Shown: one piece after another, positions 44,587 through 53,260 of the stretch
How the letters are laid out: each line of letters begins with the position of its first letter
Numbering within the stretch: the first letter of the stretch is position 1
Assembly: GCA_018058425.1 (NCBI GenBank)
Contig: JAGOZX010000011.1
Coordinates: forward strand, 1 to 53,366
Length of the DNA: 53,366 bases
DNA from: Sebaldella sp.
GTDB taxonomy: Bacteria; Fusobacteriota; Fusobacteriia; Fusobacteriales; Leptotrichiaceae
Reading direction: 5' to 3'
The notes under the pieces: generated by a model
Seen by the model: the letters and a program-made list of their open reading frames with translations, nothing else
Told to the model about the DNA's origin: nothing
Database searches by the model: none
Made by a program: the position numbers and the translations under genes

Positions 44587-45403
44587 ATTTAAATTTCCTT
44601 TCCAAATATTTACTTAATATTGAGATAGGAGATGTCAAAATTAAATATCCAATTCCCAGTAAAATATATCCTTCTGTATAATTAAAGTTTAATGATGTTA
44701 TATTCTGAACAACTTGTGTAAATTCAGCTAGTGCTATTATTGATAATAAAGAAGAATCTTTTACTAAAGACACAAACTGCCCCGCAAGGGGTGGTAATAT
44801 TCTTTTTATAACCTGAGGAAATATTATGTAAATATAAGTTTGTATTTTAGTTAATGATAAAGATCTGGCGGTTTCAATTTGTGTATTAGGAATGCTTTCT
44901 ACCCCAGCTCTTATTATTTCTGAAATGTATGCTCCTTCAAAAATGGAAAGAATCAATACTCCAGCTACAAACTTATCATTTAACTCAAATAAAGTTCCTA
45001 CAAAGTAATAAACTGCTATTATTTGAACTAAAAGCGGAGTCCCTCTTACTAACTCTACATACATTTTTCCTATATAGTGTAAGACTTGTATTTTTGATCT
45101 TTGAAACACTGCTCCTAAAAAGCCAAATAATAGACTAAAAACTAATGACCACAAAGATATTAAAATAGTAAGCGTAAATCCTTTTTTTACAGTTTCTCTA
45201 TACTGATAAATTTTTTCCATATTTATATAAAACTTATCAATTGCTGTTTGCCCGTTGGATAAATTTGGTGCCACTATTTTATAATATGATAAAGCTAAAA
45301 TAACTCCTATTATAAAAAAAACAAATATAAGATTAATCACCTTTACATATAATGGTTTATTTTTATCATTATTAGAATAAAATATTTTTATAAAAAATTT
45401 CAT
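44576..45403 (-). CDS. Polar amino acid ABC transporter, permease
   Basis: A 275-residue permease of the HisMQ/GlnP family: EIIRAGVESIPNTQIETARSL is the EAA coupling loop, and TLLVQIIAVYYFVG is typical. Only one permease gene is present, so it would work as a homodimer. A first membrane helix (residues 20-45) extends the usual core. Confidence 0.92.
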   Translation of the reverse strand: MKFFIKIFYSNNDKNKPLYVKVINLIFVFFIIGVILALSYYKIVAPNLSNGQTAIDKFYINMEKIYQYRETVKKGFTLTILISLWSLVFSLLFGFLGAVFQRSKIQVLHYIGKMYVELVRGTPLLVQIIAVYYFVGTLFELNDKFVAGVLILSIFEGAYISEIIRAGVESIPNTQIETARSLSLTKIQTYIYIIFPQVIKRILPPLAGQFVSLVKDSSLLSIIALAEFTQVVQNITSLNFNYTEGYILLGIGYLILTSPISILSKYLERKFKYES

Positions 45404-45423
45404 TTTAGTCCTTTCTAATTATG

Positions 45424-46290
45424 TTATTGAAAAAAGAAAGGAATTTTTTCTTTATCAAATGTTTGTTTTACTTCACCTAAATGTTTATTAATTATTTCTT
45501 CTCTTGTTCCATCAGCAGCATAGGCCTTTAGAAATTCATTTACTTTATTTTTTAAATCAGTATCATTTTTTCTCATTCCTATTCCCCAAGAACCTGTATC
45601 TTCATTAGAGATTGGTTTTAAATAAGCTCTTGTTGTATTTGGAAGTTCTTTTGCATTTTTATATATACTATAAACATCATATATAAAAGCATCTGCTTTT
45701 CCTTGTGATACCTCTTGAACAGCTTCACTCTCTTTTTCAAAAACAACTAGCTTAGCATCTGGATACACTTTTTGAGCTAAAATCTGACCAGTAGTTCCTT
45801 TTTTTACAGCTATAATAACATCTTTATTATTTAAGTCCTCTGGTGTTTGTACCTTTGAATCTTTAGCAATTAAAAGTGATAAGTATGCATTTGCATATGC
45901 ATCTGAAAAATCTATTTGTTCTTTTCTCTCATCTGTTATTGTCATAGATGAGATTATAAGATCTATTTTATTAGAAGTTAGTGCTGGAATTAATCCAGAA
46001 TAAGCTACTTCTTCTATTCTTACTTTCTTCCCTAAATATTTCCCTAAAGCTTCTGCCATGTCCACGCTGATTCCATAAGGTTTTCCATCTTTTGTTATTG
46101 TTTCAAAAGGAGGAAATTGAAGTTCCATACCTATAACTATTTCGTCTTTATCTAATGTATTATTTCCGTTTCCTTTTGTTTTCTCTTCTGCTACAGTTTT
46201 ATCGGTATTTCCATCTGTCTTACTTTCATTTTTACCTCCACATGATAAAACCATTATCATAGCCATGAAAATAAATAAAAATCTTTTCAT
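45424..46290 (-). CDS. Polar amino acid ABC transporter, substrate-binding lipoprotein
   Basis: A 288-residue family-3 solute-binding protein. Signal peptide and lipobox are MKRFLFIFMAMIMVLSCGG, with lipidated Cys17 and a charged linker. The binding core has FPPFETITKDGKPYGISVDMAEAL, SSMTITDERKEQIDFSDAYA and DTGSWGIGMRKND. These resemble binders of cystine, glutamine or arginine-like ligands; I cannot say which. First gene of the operon. Confidence 0.93.
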   Translation of the reverse strand: MKRFLFIFMAMIMVLSCGGKNESKTDGNTDKTVAEEKTKGNGNNTLDKDEIVIGMELQFPPFETITKDGKPYGISVDMAEALGKYLGKKVRIEEVAYSGLIPALTSNKIDLIISSMTITDERKEQIDFSDAYANAYLSLLIAKDSKVQTPEDLNNKDVIIAVKKGTTGQILAQKVYPDAKLVVFEKESEAVQEVSQGKADAFIYDVYSIYKNAKELPNTTRAYLKPISNEDTGSWGIGMRKNDTDLKNKVNEFLKAYAADGTREEIINKHLGEVKQTFDKEKIPFFFQ

Positions 46291-46325
46291 ATTACCATTC
46301 CCTTCTTGTCTTATTTAAGAACTAT

Positions 46326-46355
46326 ATTATAACATATTTATTTCTATTTCTACAA
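46326..46355 (-). promoter_or_regulatory. Promoter of the amino acid ABC operon
   Basis: Minus strand TTGTAG (46355-46350), 18 bases, perfect TATAAT (46331-46326) with a TG extension. Confidence 0.65.
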
Positions 46356-46455
46356 TTAATACTAATCATTATTGTCATACTAAAAAAAGAATATCCATAT
46401 CTTTTTCTTGGATTTTTCTTTATATAATATCACTTAAATTCAATTAATATAAAAA

Positions 46456-46497
46456 AATATGCTCTAATAGAATGTACTCACTCTAAAAAGCATATTA
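46456..46497 (-). terminator. Terminator of the rlpA/fabG-like/DMT run
   Basis: AATATGCT and AGCATATT outer arms (46457-46464, 46489-46496), an inner TAGA/TCTA pair, and TTTTTTTATAT after the stem on minus. Confidence 0.6.
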
Positions 46498-46500
46498 CTT

Positions 46501-47421
46501 TTATTTAATTTCCTTTTGATTCCTTGAATTAAAAAACAAGGATAAAACAACTAATAATAATCCTATTACAGTGTAAACATTAGGAATTTCATGTAATAGA
46601 AAAAACGCTAATATTGCTCCACTAACAGGTGTTATAAATTTCCATATATTAAGCTCAGAAACTGTCATAAGTTTCTTTTGTAAAATAGTGTACCATATTG
46701 TAAATGCAAAGGTAGAAACAAATACCAGCCAAGCTAATGATAATATTAAAGGTGTCTCAAACTGCATAAAGTTTTGTTCTTCTTTTGCAAAATATCCTAA
46801 TATTATTAGCAGGCCTCCACCTATAAATAACTGACCGCCATTTATAATAATAGGATTTATTCCTATTGATTTTTTAGCTACAAATATATTTACTAATGCA
46901 TTTATAACTTGATTTAATATCAATAAGAAGACACTCACTAGTGATATTAAAAATACAGTACTTGTACCTGAGCCGCCTTTAGCTGTTCCAGCAACAACCA
47001 CAAGAATACCTGCAAAACCAAGTAATAAACTTATAATTTTATTCTTGCTCAACTTATCATCTTTTAAAACAATATGGGAAACTAACGCTGTAGTAACAGG
47101 ACTTCCTCCCACTATAATAGATGATACTGTAGCATCAATATACTTTAAAGCAGTATAAAAAACTGCGTATCCTATAAATATCTGAAAAAAACCAATCAAA
47201 AATAATACCTTAAAATTTTTGAAAAACATTCTCACATTTTTTATAGAAAATAATAATAAAATTACACCTGCTAAAAAGAATCTTATCCCTGCAAATGTAA
47301 ACTGTCCCGAGTAATATTTATACCCTATTTTTATTGCAACAAAAGCTGTTGACCACAGAAAGGAACTAATAAAAGCTCCCAAAGCAGCAACAGCCTTTGT
47401 ATCATTTTTTATTTTAAACAC
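46501..47421 (-). CDS. DMT-family (EamA) transporter
   Basis: A 306-residue, ten-helix protein with two EamA repeats: WSTAFVAIKIGYKYY and FAGIRFFLAGVILL in the first half, LNIWKFITPVSGAILAFFLL in the second. These exporters move metabolites or amino acids across the inner membrane; the substrate is unknown. Its start overlaps the last base of the FabG-like stop codon, so both are coupled. Confidence 0.9.
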   Translation of the reverse strand: MFKIKNDTKAVAALGAFISSFLWSTAFVAIKIGYKYYSGQFTFAGIRFFLAGVILLLFSIKNVRMFFKNFKVLFLIGFFQIFIGYAVFYTALKYIDATVSSIIVGGSPVTTALVSHIVLKDDKLSKNKIISLLLGFAGILVVVAGTAKGGSGTSTVFLISLVSVFLLILNQVINALVNIFVAKKSIGINPIIINGGQLFIGGGLLIILGYFAKEEQNFMQFETPLILSLAWLVFVSTFAFTIWYTILQKKLMTVSELNIWKFITPVSGAILAFFLLHEIPNVYTVIGLLLVVLSLFFNSRNQKEIK

Positions 47422-48140
47422 TATAAATTAAGTCCTCCGTCTACTCTTATTACTTGCCCAGTTATAAATTTTGACATATCACTTGCTAAGAATAATGCTG
47501 TATTAGCTACATCTTCTGACTCACCCATACTTCTAAGAGGTGTATTATCAAGAACAGCTTCCACTACTTTTTCTGGTAGTTCATGTGTCATACTTGTCTT
47601 GATAAATCCAGGAGCAATAGCATTCGATCTTACTTTTTTTCTTCCAAATTCTTTTGCCCATGTTTTAGCCATAGCTATAACGCCGCCTTTTGTGGCTGCA
47701 TAATTTGTTTGACCTAAATTTCCATCTAATCCTACTACTGATGCCATATTTATTATACTTGCACTTTCGCTTTTTGTTAATAATGAAATCAGACCTTGCG
47801 TTGCATTATAAGTTCCCTTTAAGTTAATATCAACAACTAAATCCCAGTCTTCTTCTTTCATTCTCTGTAATAAAGCATCTCTTGTAATTCCCGCATTATT
47901 TACCAGTATATCTAATTTTCCATATTCTTCTTTTATTTTACTAGCTACTTCTTTAATGTTTTCTCTATCAGTAACATTCAATTTAACAAAACTTACATTT
48001 TCATGTGAATAGTCTGGATCAACTAAATCTCCAGAAATTACTCTAGCACCATTTTCTGCAAATTTCAAAACTATGTCTTTTCCTATTCCTCTTGAACCAC
48101 CTGTAACTAAAGCTATTTTCCCTTGAAGCAATTTAACCAC
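47421..48140 (-). CDS. fabG: 3-oxoacyl-ACP reductase-like SDR
   Basis: A 239-residue classical short-chain dehydrogenase. NADP site: ALVTGGSRGIGKD. Active site: Ser in IINMASVVG and Tyr-x3-Lys in NYAATKGG. NNAGITRDALLQRMKEEDWD and RVDGGLNL are FabG-like. FabG's role would be the first reduction in fatty-acid elongation, but it lies away from other fab genes, next to a transporter, so another ketone substrate is possible. Start is GTG at 48140 (AGGA 8 bases before) or TTG at 48131 after AAAGGTGG. Confidence 0.85.
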   Translation of the reverse strand: MVKLLQGKIALVTGGSRGIGKDIVLKFAENGARVISGDLVDPDYSHENVSFVKLNVTDRENIKEVASKIKEEYGKLDILVNNAGITRDALLQRMKEEDWDLVVDINLKGTYNATQGLISLLTKSESASIINMASVVGLDGNLGQTNYAATKGGVIAMAKTWAKEFGRKKVRSNAIAPGFIKTSMTHELPEKVVEAVLDNTPLRSMGESEDVANTALFLASDMSKFITGQVIRVDGGLNL

Positions 48141-48156
48141 CTTTCTTTTCCTATTA

Positions 48157-48657
48157 CTATTTTATTATTTCTATTTTTACTGATGTAACTCCAGTATTAA
48201 CACTTTCTATTGATGAGAATGCTGCTGTACTAAGGTCGATTACTCTTCCATTTACATATGGTCCTCTATCATTTATTCTCACAACTACTGACTTTCCATT
48301 ATTTACATTCGTAACTTTTACTTTTGTCCCAAATGGAAGTGTTTTATGGGCTGCTGTCAGCATAGAAGTATCAAATATCTCTCCATTTGCTGTTTTTCTC
48401 CCATTCCACTTACTTCCGTAAAATGATGCTTTACCTGACTGAAAATACTCAGTATTCGCCACTGTCACGCTTTCTTCGTTACTTTCTGTTGATAAATTTT
48501 TAGCACTTTCAAAAAAGCCTGGTAAACCAACACTTTCTCTAATTTTTTCTGCTACTTCATCACTTACGTTTGTACTTTTTTTACCTGCTGAACTTTGTTT
48601 TTCTGTATACGATGTTGTTCCCATTAGTATCACAAGCAAAATTAGTATTTTTTTCAT
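48157..48657 (-). CDS. rlpA: RlpA-like septal ring / DPBB domain protein
   Basis: A 166-residue exported protein with signal peptide MKKILILLVILMGTTSYT and a C-terminal double-psi beta barrel: GKASFYGSKWNGRKTANGE, LTAAHKTLPFGTKVKVTN and RINDRGPYVNGRVIDLS, the core RlpA signature with catalytic Asp and His. RlpA cuts glycan strands lacking stem peptides at the septum. There is no lipobox and no SPOR domain, so this is a minimal form. ATG at 48657 follows GGAGG; an ATG 45 bases upstream has none. Confidence 0.9.
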   Translation of the reverse strand: MKKILILLVILMGTTSYTEKQSSAGKKSTNVSDEVAEKIRESVGLPGFFESAKNLSTESNEESVTVANTEYFQSGKASFYGSKWNGRKTANGEIFDTSMLTAAHKTLPFGTKVKVTNVNNGKSVVVRINDRGPYVNGRVIDLSTAAFSSIESVNTGVTSVKIEIIK

Positions 48658-48726
48658 AAAACAAAAACCTCCAATTTTTTTGGTTGCTAAATTATACCAC
48701 ATTATTTTAAAAAATCAAAATTTTAA

Positions 48727-48750
48727 TAGAGCCCTCATACGAGGGCTCTA
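48727..48750 (-). terminator. Terminator of korAB
   Basis: TAGAGCCCTC-ATAC-GAGGGCTCTA, 10-base perfect arms, with a T-rich minus-strand tail (TTAAAATTTTGATTTTTT). On the plus side a run of seven G follows (48757-48763), which is out of character for this AT-rich genome, and then a small AGATC-TTAC-GATCT hairpin (48780-48793). Confidence 0.65.
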
Positions 48751-48863
48751 ATAAAAGGGGGGGTTAATTGAGGTTTCAGATCTTACGATCTAATTTGATT
48801 ATACTACACTTATTGAATAAAAGCTATTATTATTGTATTAATTTTTTGTTGTTTTGGAGTTAA

Positions 48864-49724
48864 TCAAATCTTCAACTTATCCAAAACTCTATCTTTATAA
48901 GATTCTCTTTCATATAATGGTACCTTAGAGTCCTTATAAATCCACATATTCTCTTGTTGTGTAGGAACATCTTTTCTTCTATAAATAATACCCAAACCAA
49001 ACATTTCTCTCTCATGATCATCAAAAGCTAATTTCAAGGCTTTCTCTCTATCATATGGATCATGTCCTTCTAGCTTATACGTATGTTCTTGATACCATTT
49101 AAATGTATTTGTTTTGTTAAAACTTGGACAAGGATCAAAAATGTCTATTAATGCATAACCATTATGCTTTATAGCCTCTTTAATTATTTCTTTTGTTCCC
49201 TGCATATCTCCAGTAAATGCCTTTGCCACAAAAGTTGCACCCAAGCTTATCGCCACTGCAAGTGGATTAAATGGAATTGAAGTAACTCCGCTTAACTGTA
49301 AACTTGTTTTTTGCCCTATTGAGCTTGTAGGTGAACCCTGACCTTTTGTTAAACCATAAACTTGATTATCATGAACTAAGTGTACAATATTTGGATTTCT
49401 TCTAACATTATGAATAAAGTGATTTCCACCTTCTCCATACATATCTCCATCTCCACCTTCTGCTATTACATTTAAATTAGGATTTGCCATTTTTATTGCT
49501 ACTGCTACTGGTAGTCCTCTTCCATGAAGTCCATTATAAAAATTTAAATCTATATACTGAGGCATTTTAGCAGCTTGTCCTATACCAGATGAGATAACAG
49601 TATTTTTTGGATCTAATTCCAACTCTTTTAATGCACTTTGTATTATTCTTAATAATGCAAAATTCCCACATCCAGGACACCAAGCTATATCTTCGTTTTT
49701 AGCTATTTTAAATTTATCTTCCAT
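48864..49724 (-). CDS. korB: 2-oxoacid:ferredoxin oxidoreductase, beta subunit
   Basis: A 286-residue TPP-binding subunit: Cys16 and Cys19 in AWCPGCGNFALL, HGRGLPVAVAIKMANP, and the TPP motif EGGDGDMYGEGGNHFIHNVRRN. With KorA it oxidises a 2-oxoacid, most likely 2-oxoglutarate or a branched-chain 2-oxoacid, to the acyl-CoA while reducing ferredoxin. The DNQVYGLTKGQGSPTS stretch is typical of this group. It begins 6 bases after korA. Confidence 0.9.
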   Translation of the reverse strand: MEDKFKIAKNEDIAWCPGCGNFALLRIIQSALKELELDPKNTVISSGIGQAAKMPQYIDLNFYNGLHGRGLPVAVAIKMANPNLNVIAEGGDGDMYGEGGNHFIHNVRRNPNIVHLVHDNQVYGLTKGQGSPTSSIGQKTSLQLSGVTSIPFNPLAVAISLGATFVAKAFTGDMQGTKEIIKEAIKHNGYALIDIFDPCPSFNKTNTFKWYQEHTYKLEGHDPYDREKALKLAFDDHEREMFGLGIIYRRKDVPTQQENMWIYKDSKVPLYERESYKDRVLDKLKI

Positions 49725-49730
49725 ATTATA

Positions 49731-51383
49731 TTATTCTCCTATCTTCTGAATTAATTCTTCAATATTAAAAGGTAATCCATTATATTTTAGAATTTTTTTA
49801 TGAAATTCAATTCCTGTTTTTAGTTTTATTAAATCTCCAAAATGACCAACTGCATTATTTTCTATTAGAATTAATTTTTTTGCTCTTTCTAAATAGTCTT
49901 TAGTTGACTTTGGTAATGGAAACACCTGTTTAAAACTTAAAAATGATATTTTTTTATTTTCACTTTTTAAAAGAGCTTCTTTTACTGCACCATATGTGGA
50001 ACCCCATCCTACTATTAGAGTTTCATAATCTTCTTCTCCAATTAATTCAGGCTCTACATCTACATAATTATCAAGCTTTTTCATTCTTTTATCCATCATT
50101 TTGACTCTAACATCAAACTCCTCTGTTATAAGTCCTTCTTCTGTATGTTCATCAGAATCCACTTTTACTAGTCCTTCTCCATACCCTGGAACTGCCCTAG
50201 GTGAAATCCCTGATTCTGTATATTCATATCTTTTATATCCGCTTTTACTTTCCACAATATGATATTCATTTTCTTCTAAATTTACTTCTCCTAAATTTAG
50301 CGACTGTGATAAATAATGTGCATCAGTAAGAAGTATAACAGGCACTTGATATTTATCTGCTATATTAAATGACTTTTGCCCTAATTCAACTCCACTTTCT
50401 AATGATGTTGGAGCTAAAATTACTCTTGGAAAATCTCCATGACCAGCATACATCGCTAAATTTAAATCTCCCTGTTCTGTTCTAGTAGGAAGTCCTGTCC
50501 CTGGTCCTGGTCTCATTGCATTATGAATAACAACTGGAAGTTCTCCTATACCAGACATACTAATCGCTTCCTCCATTAGTGCAAATCCTCCACCAGATGT
50601 CGAAGTCAAAGCTCTCGCTCCAGCATACCAAGCACCTAACGTCATATTTGCTGCTGCGATTTCATCTTCTGCTTGTTCTACTACTATTCCAAATTCTCTT
50701 TCCCATTCTGCTGATAACATAACAACATCAGTTCCTGGAGACATTGGATAAGCTGCTACAAAGTTCATCCCACCAGCAATTGCACCATAAGTTACAGCCT
50801 CATTTCCAGAGATGTGCTTTTGCGGCTTTCCTTTTTGTAATTCTATGTTATATTCTTGTCCTAAAGCATAGCCTCTTTCAAAAGCATCAATATTTTCAAG
50901 AACTAATTTTTCACCTTTTTTAGAAAACTTTTCACGTAATGAATTATAAACGTTCTCTTTTGTTGCATTAATCATCCCTAAAATCATTCCCATAACTATT
51001 GTATTTGAATATATAGGATTTCCAATTTCACTAGCCAATCTCAAAAACTCTACTTCTTTAATGTTATATTTTTCAAAATCTGCTGTTGTGAAAAATGACT
51101 TTGGTCCAATAACAACAGTTTCTTTCTGTATCCTGTCTTCTAATCTATATAAAGCATTTGGATTAAATACAAATAAATAATCTGTTTTTGTCACATAAGA
51201 GCCTATGTATGAATTTGATACTCTTAATTGCGTTGTATTATTTCCTCCTCTTACTCTAGACATAATTTCTTTAAATGCATAAACATTATATCCATCTTGC
51301 GCTAATATTTTAGTTACCATCTCTTCTACTGTTTTTAAACCTTTTCCGGCTTCTCCACTTAGAACTATTGAGACTTCATTCAT
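49731..51383 (-). CDS. korA: 2-oxoacid:ferredoxin oxidoreductase, fused gamma-alpha subunit
   Basis: A 550-residue fusion. Residues 1-175 are the gamma domain (SIVLSGEAGKGLKTVEEM, SRVRGGNNTTQLRVSN). The rest is alpha (NEAVTYGAIAGGMNFVAAYPMSPGTDV, TSTSGGGFALMEEAISMSG, PTRTEQGDLNLAMYAGHGD). No ferredoxin-like delta chain is fused or adjacent. Start is ATG at 51383, 9 bases after GGAGGTG; an ATG 30 bases earlier would be nearly at the transcription start. Confidence 0.9.
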   Translation of the reverse strand: MNEVSIVLSGEAGKGLKTVEEMVTKILAQDGYNVYAFKEIMSRVRGGNNTTQLRVSNSYIGSYVTKTDYLFVFNPNALYRLEDRIQKETVVIGPKSFFTTADFEKYNIKEVEFLRLASEIGNPIYSNTIVMGMILGMINATKENVYNSLREKFSKKGEKLVLENIDAFERGYALGQEYNIELQKGKPQKHISGNEAVTYGAIAGGMNFVAAYPMSPGTDVVMLSAEWEREFGIVVEQAEDEIAAANMTLGAWYAGARALTSTSGGGFALMEEAISMSGIGELPVVIHNAMRPGPGTGLPTRTEQGDLNLAMYAGHGDFPRVILAPTSLESGVELGQKSFNIADKYQVPVILLTDAHYLSQSLNLGEVNLEENEYHIVESKSGYKRYEYTESGISPRAVPGYGEGLVKVDSDEHTEEGLITEEFDVRVKMMDKRMKKLDNYVDVEPELIGEEDYETLIVGWGSTYGAVKEALLKSENKKISFLSFKQVFPLPKSTKDYLERAKKLILIENNAVGHFGDLIKLKTGIEFHKKILKYNGLPFNIEELIQKIGE

Positions 51384-51429
51384 TAGAATTGCACCTCCAA
51401 AAAATATTTTCATTTTACTCTACAACTAA

Positions 51430-51458
51430 ATCATATAATTTTTTCGCGAAAAAATCAA
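51430..51458 (-). promoter_or_regulatory. Promoter of korAB
   Basis: Minus strand TTGATT (51458-51453), 17 bases, TATGAT (51435-51430). Confidence 0.7.
51438..51455. promoter_or_regulatory. 18-base palindromic operator in the kor promoter
   Basis: ATTTTTTCGCGAAAAAAT is a perfect palindrome with a CGCG centre. It occupies nearly the whole -35/-10 spacer, where a repressor would block RNA polymerase. I do not recognise the regulator. Confidence 0.7.
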
Positions 51459-51565
51459 GCCTTCTTTCGTAATATTTTCATTTTCTTATATTTTGATTAT
51501 CAAATCATTTGAATTATTTTTTTGTATTTTCATCTCTAATGCTGTTTTCTAACTGCCTTTATATA

Positions 51566-51603
51566 TAAAAAACTGCTCCAACTTTAAATTTGAAACAGTT
51601 TTA
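51566..51603 (-). terminator. Terminator of the TPR-protein gene
   Basis: Minus strand AAAACTGTTTCAA / TTGGAGCAGTTTT, 13 pairs with two G-U, followed by TTTATATA. Confidence 0.8.
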
Positions 51604-51613
51604 TAACTCATTT

Positions 51614-52420
51614 TTATTTAAAATTAAAATTTTGTGGCAATATATTGCGATTTTTGAAAATTCTCAAGTAATTATTTGCTGATTTAGAGTTTATTTTATA
51701 CAATTTTTCTAAATTATCCATTACTATATTTGTATAATTTTGTCTTTGAATATCACTATAGTTTGAGCTAATTGGGTCTATCAACAGTAATTTTTCTAAT
51801 GATTTTCTAAATTCTGATTTTTTAGAATAAGAATTTGCTATTCCAACTATACAATCTAATTTTGCATTTTCTATTACCACATTTTCTTTATCTGGAAACT
51901 TTTCTTTATCATATTTATTATATCTCTCTAAAGCTAAAGAATAATATTTTATAATTAAGTCATTTTGATCAGTTTCTTCATATATCTCAGCTAAATTATA
52001 ATAACCTTCTGGGTAATCTGGATGTTTATTTATTAGAATTTCTGAGTACTCTTTAACTTTGTTAAATTCCTTATTTGTTTGATAGAGTTCTATTAACAAA
52101 TCATACGCTTCATATCCATCAGGATTTACTTCTATAGATTTTAAATATAACTTTTGAGCATCATCTAAGTTATTTTCCATTCGATAAATGTAGCCCAGTT
52201 TATTTAATGCTAAATAATTTTCTTTATCTTCTGATACTGCTTTTTTATACAATTCTTTAGTTTCTTTAATTTCAGCATTCATATTTTCACTTTGAACAGC
52301 TTCATTATAATATACAATTGATTTATCTGAAACATTAAATTCATGTAAGAAATCCTCATCCGTTTTTGAAAAGCCCATTGTTGTTAAAATAAATATCAAT
52401 CCTAAAACTGAGTATCTCAT
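51614..52420 (-). CDS. Exported TPR-repeat protein
   Basis: A 268-residue protein with a signal peptide (MRYSVLGLIFILTTMGFS). At least three tetratricopeptide repeats are visible between about residues 50 and 170 (YLALNKLGYIYRMENNLDDA, YEAYDLLIELYQTNKEFNKV, PEGYYNLAEIYEETDQNDL). It would be a periplasmic protein-binding scaffold; the partner is unknown. Monocistronic. Confidence 0.8.
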   Translation of the reverse strand: MRYSVLGLIFILTTMGFSKTDEDFLHEFNVSDKSIVYYNEAVQSENMNAEIKETKELYKKAVSEDKENYLALNKLGYIYRMENNLDDAQKLYLKSIEVNPDGYEAYDLLIELYQTNKEFNKVKEYSEILINKHPDYPEGYYNLAEIYEETDQNDLIIKYYSLALERYNKYDKEKFPDKENVVIENAKLDCIVGIANSYSKKSEFRKSLEKLLLIDPISSNYSDIQRQNYTNIVMDNLEKLYKINSKSANNYLRIFKNRNILPQNFNFK

Positions 52421-52755
52421 TATTATTCCTCCAAATTATTTATTTTTTATTATTTCTAAGTTTTATATTATTGTTTAAATTATTTTCTAGTGTTATCTTT
52501 ATATTTCACAATAGAATTATATCATACTTTACAGTATAATTTTCTATAATATTAAGTAAATAATTGATAAATATTTCAAATACTTATATTAAATCTTTAA
52601 GTCCTATAAACTGTAAAAGTATATTATAAATTTAAAATAGTCTCTTGATTAACTAATTTACCAAATTTATAAAAGACAATATTTTTTATAAATAACTTTT
52701 AATTTTATAAATTTTGTTATATAATTATAAGTAATAACTTATTTAGGAGGAAACA
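52421..52755. other. Divergent intergenic region
   Basis: 335 AT-rich bases between the TPR and META genes. A TATAAT at 52720-52725 is the likely -10 for the META gene; its -35 is poor. No other feature seen. Confidence 0.45.
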
Positions 52756-53199
52756 ATGAAAAAAGTTTTATTAGTAATAATTTCAATGCTTTTATTATTT
52801 ACTATATCTTCTGCTAAAACAACAAAAATGAAGAATATAAAAAATCTAACTTCTACATCATGGAAATTAGTTGAATTTCAAAATGTAGAGCTGGTTTCTC
52901 AGTATATCGGATCAAAATCATTAGGAGTAATTACACTTGATTTTTCTAAAAAAGGATCTGTAGCATCTGGAAATTCTGGTATAAATACTTACACTGGAAG
53001 CTATGTGGTAAATGGTGAGAATATTACATTTAGTGAGCTTACATCAACACAATTATACGGACCTAGAAATATTATGGAGCAAGAATATAAGTATTTAAAT
53101 ATATTACCTAATATAAATAGTTTTAAAATCGTAGATAACAAAACTCTTAAGCTAGTAACTTCTGATGGAGTAGAATTAACATTCACAAGAACAAAATAG
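52756..53199 (+). CDS. META-domain exported protein (HslJ-like)
   Basis: A 147-residue protein with a signal peptide (MKKVLLVIISMLLLFTISSA) and a META domain. Hallmarks are LTSTSWKLVEFQNVEL, LDFSKKGSVASGNSGINTYTGSY and MEQEYKYLNILPNINSFKI. HslJ-like META proteins are outer-envelope or periplasmic proteins linked to stress or novobiocin resistance; the exact role is unknown. TTAGGAGGAAACA precedes ATG. Confidence 0.88.
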   Translation: MKKVLLVIISMLLLFTISSAKTTKMKNIKNLTSTSWKLVEFQNVELVSQYIGSKSLGVITLDFSKKGSVASGNSGINTYTGSYVVNGENITFSELTSTQLYGPRNIMEQEYKYLNILPNINSFKIVDNKTLKLVTSDGVELTFTRTK

Positions 53200-53205
53200 A
53201 TATTA

Positions 53206-53238
53206 AAAACCTGATTATTAAGTTAGTCAGGTTTTTTA
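53206..53238 (+). terminator. Terminator of the META-domain gene
   Basis: AAAACCTGA / TCAGGTTTTTT with a 12-base loop, 7 bases after the stop. Confidence 0.85.
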
Positions 53239-53260
53239 TTTCTTGAATTATACTATTAAG

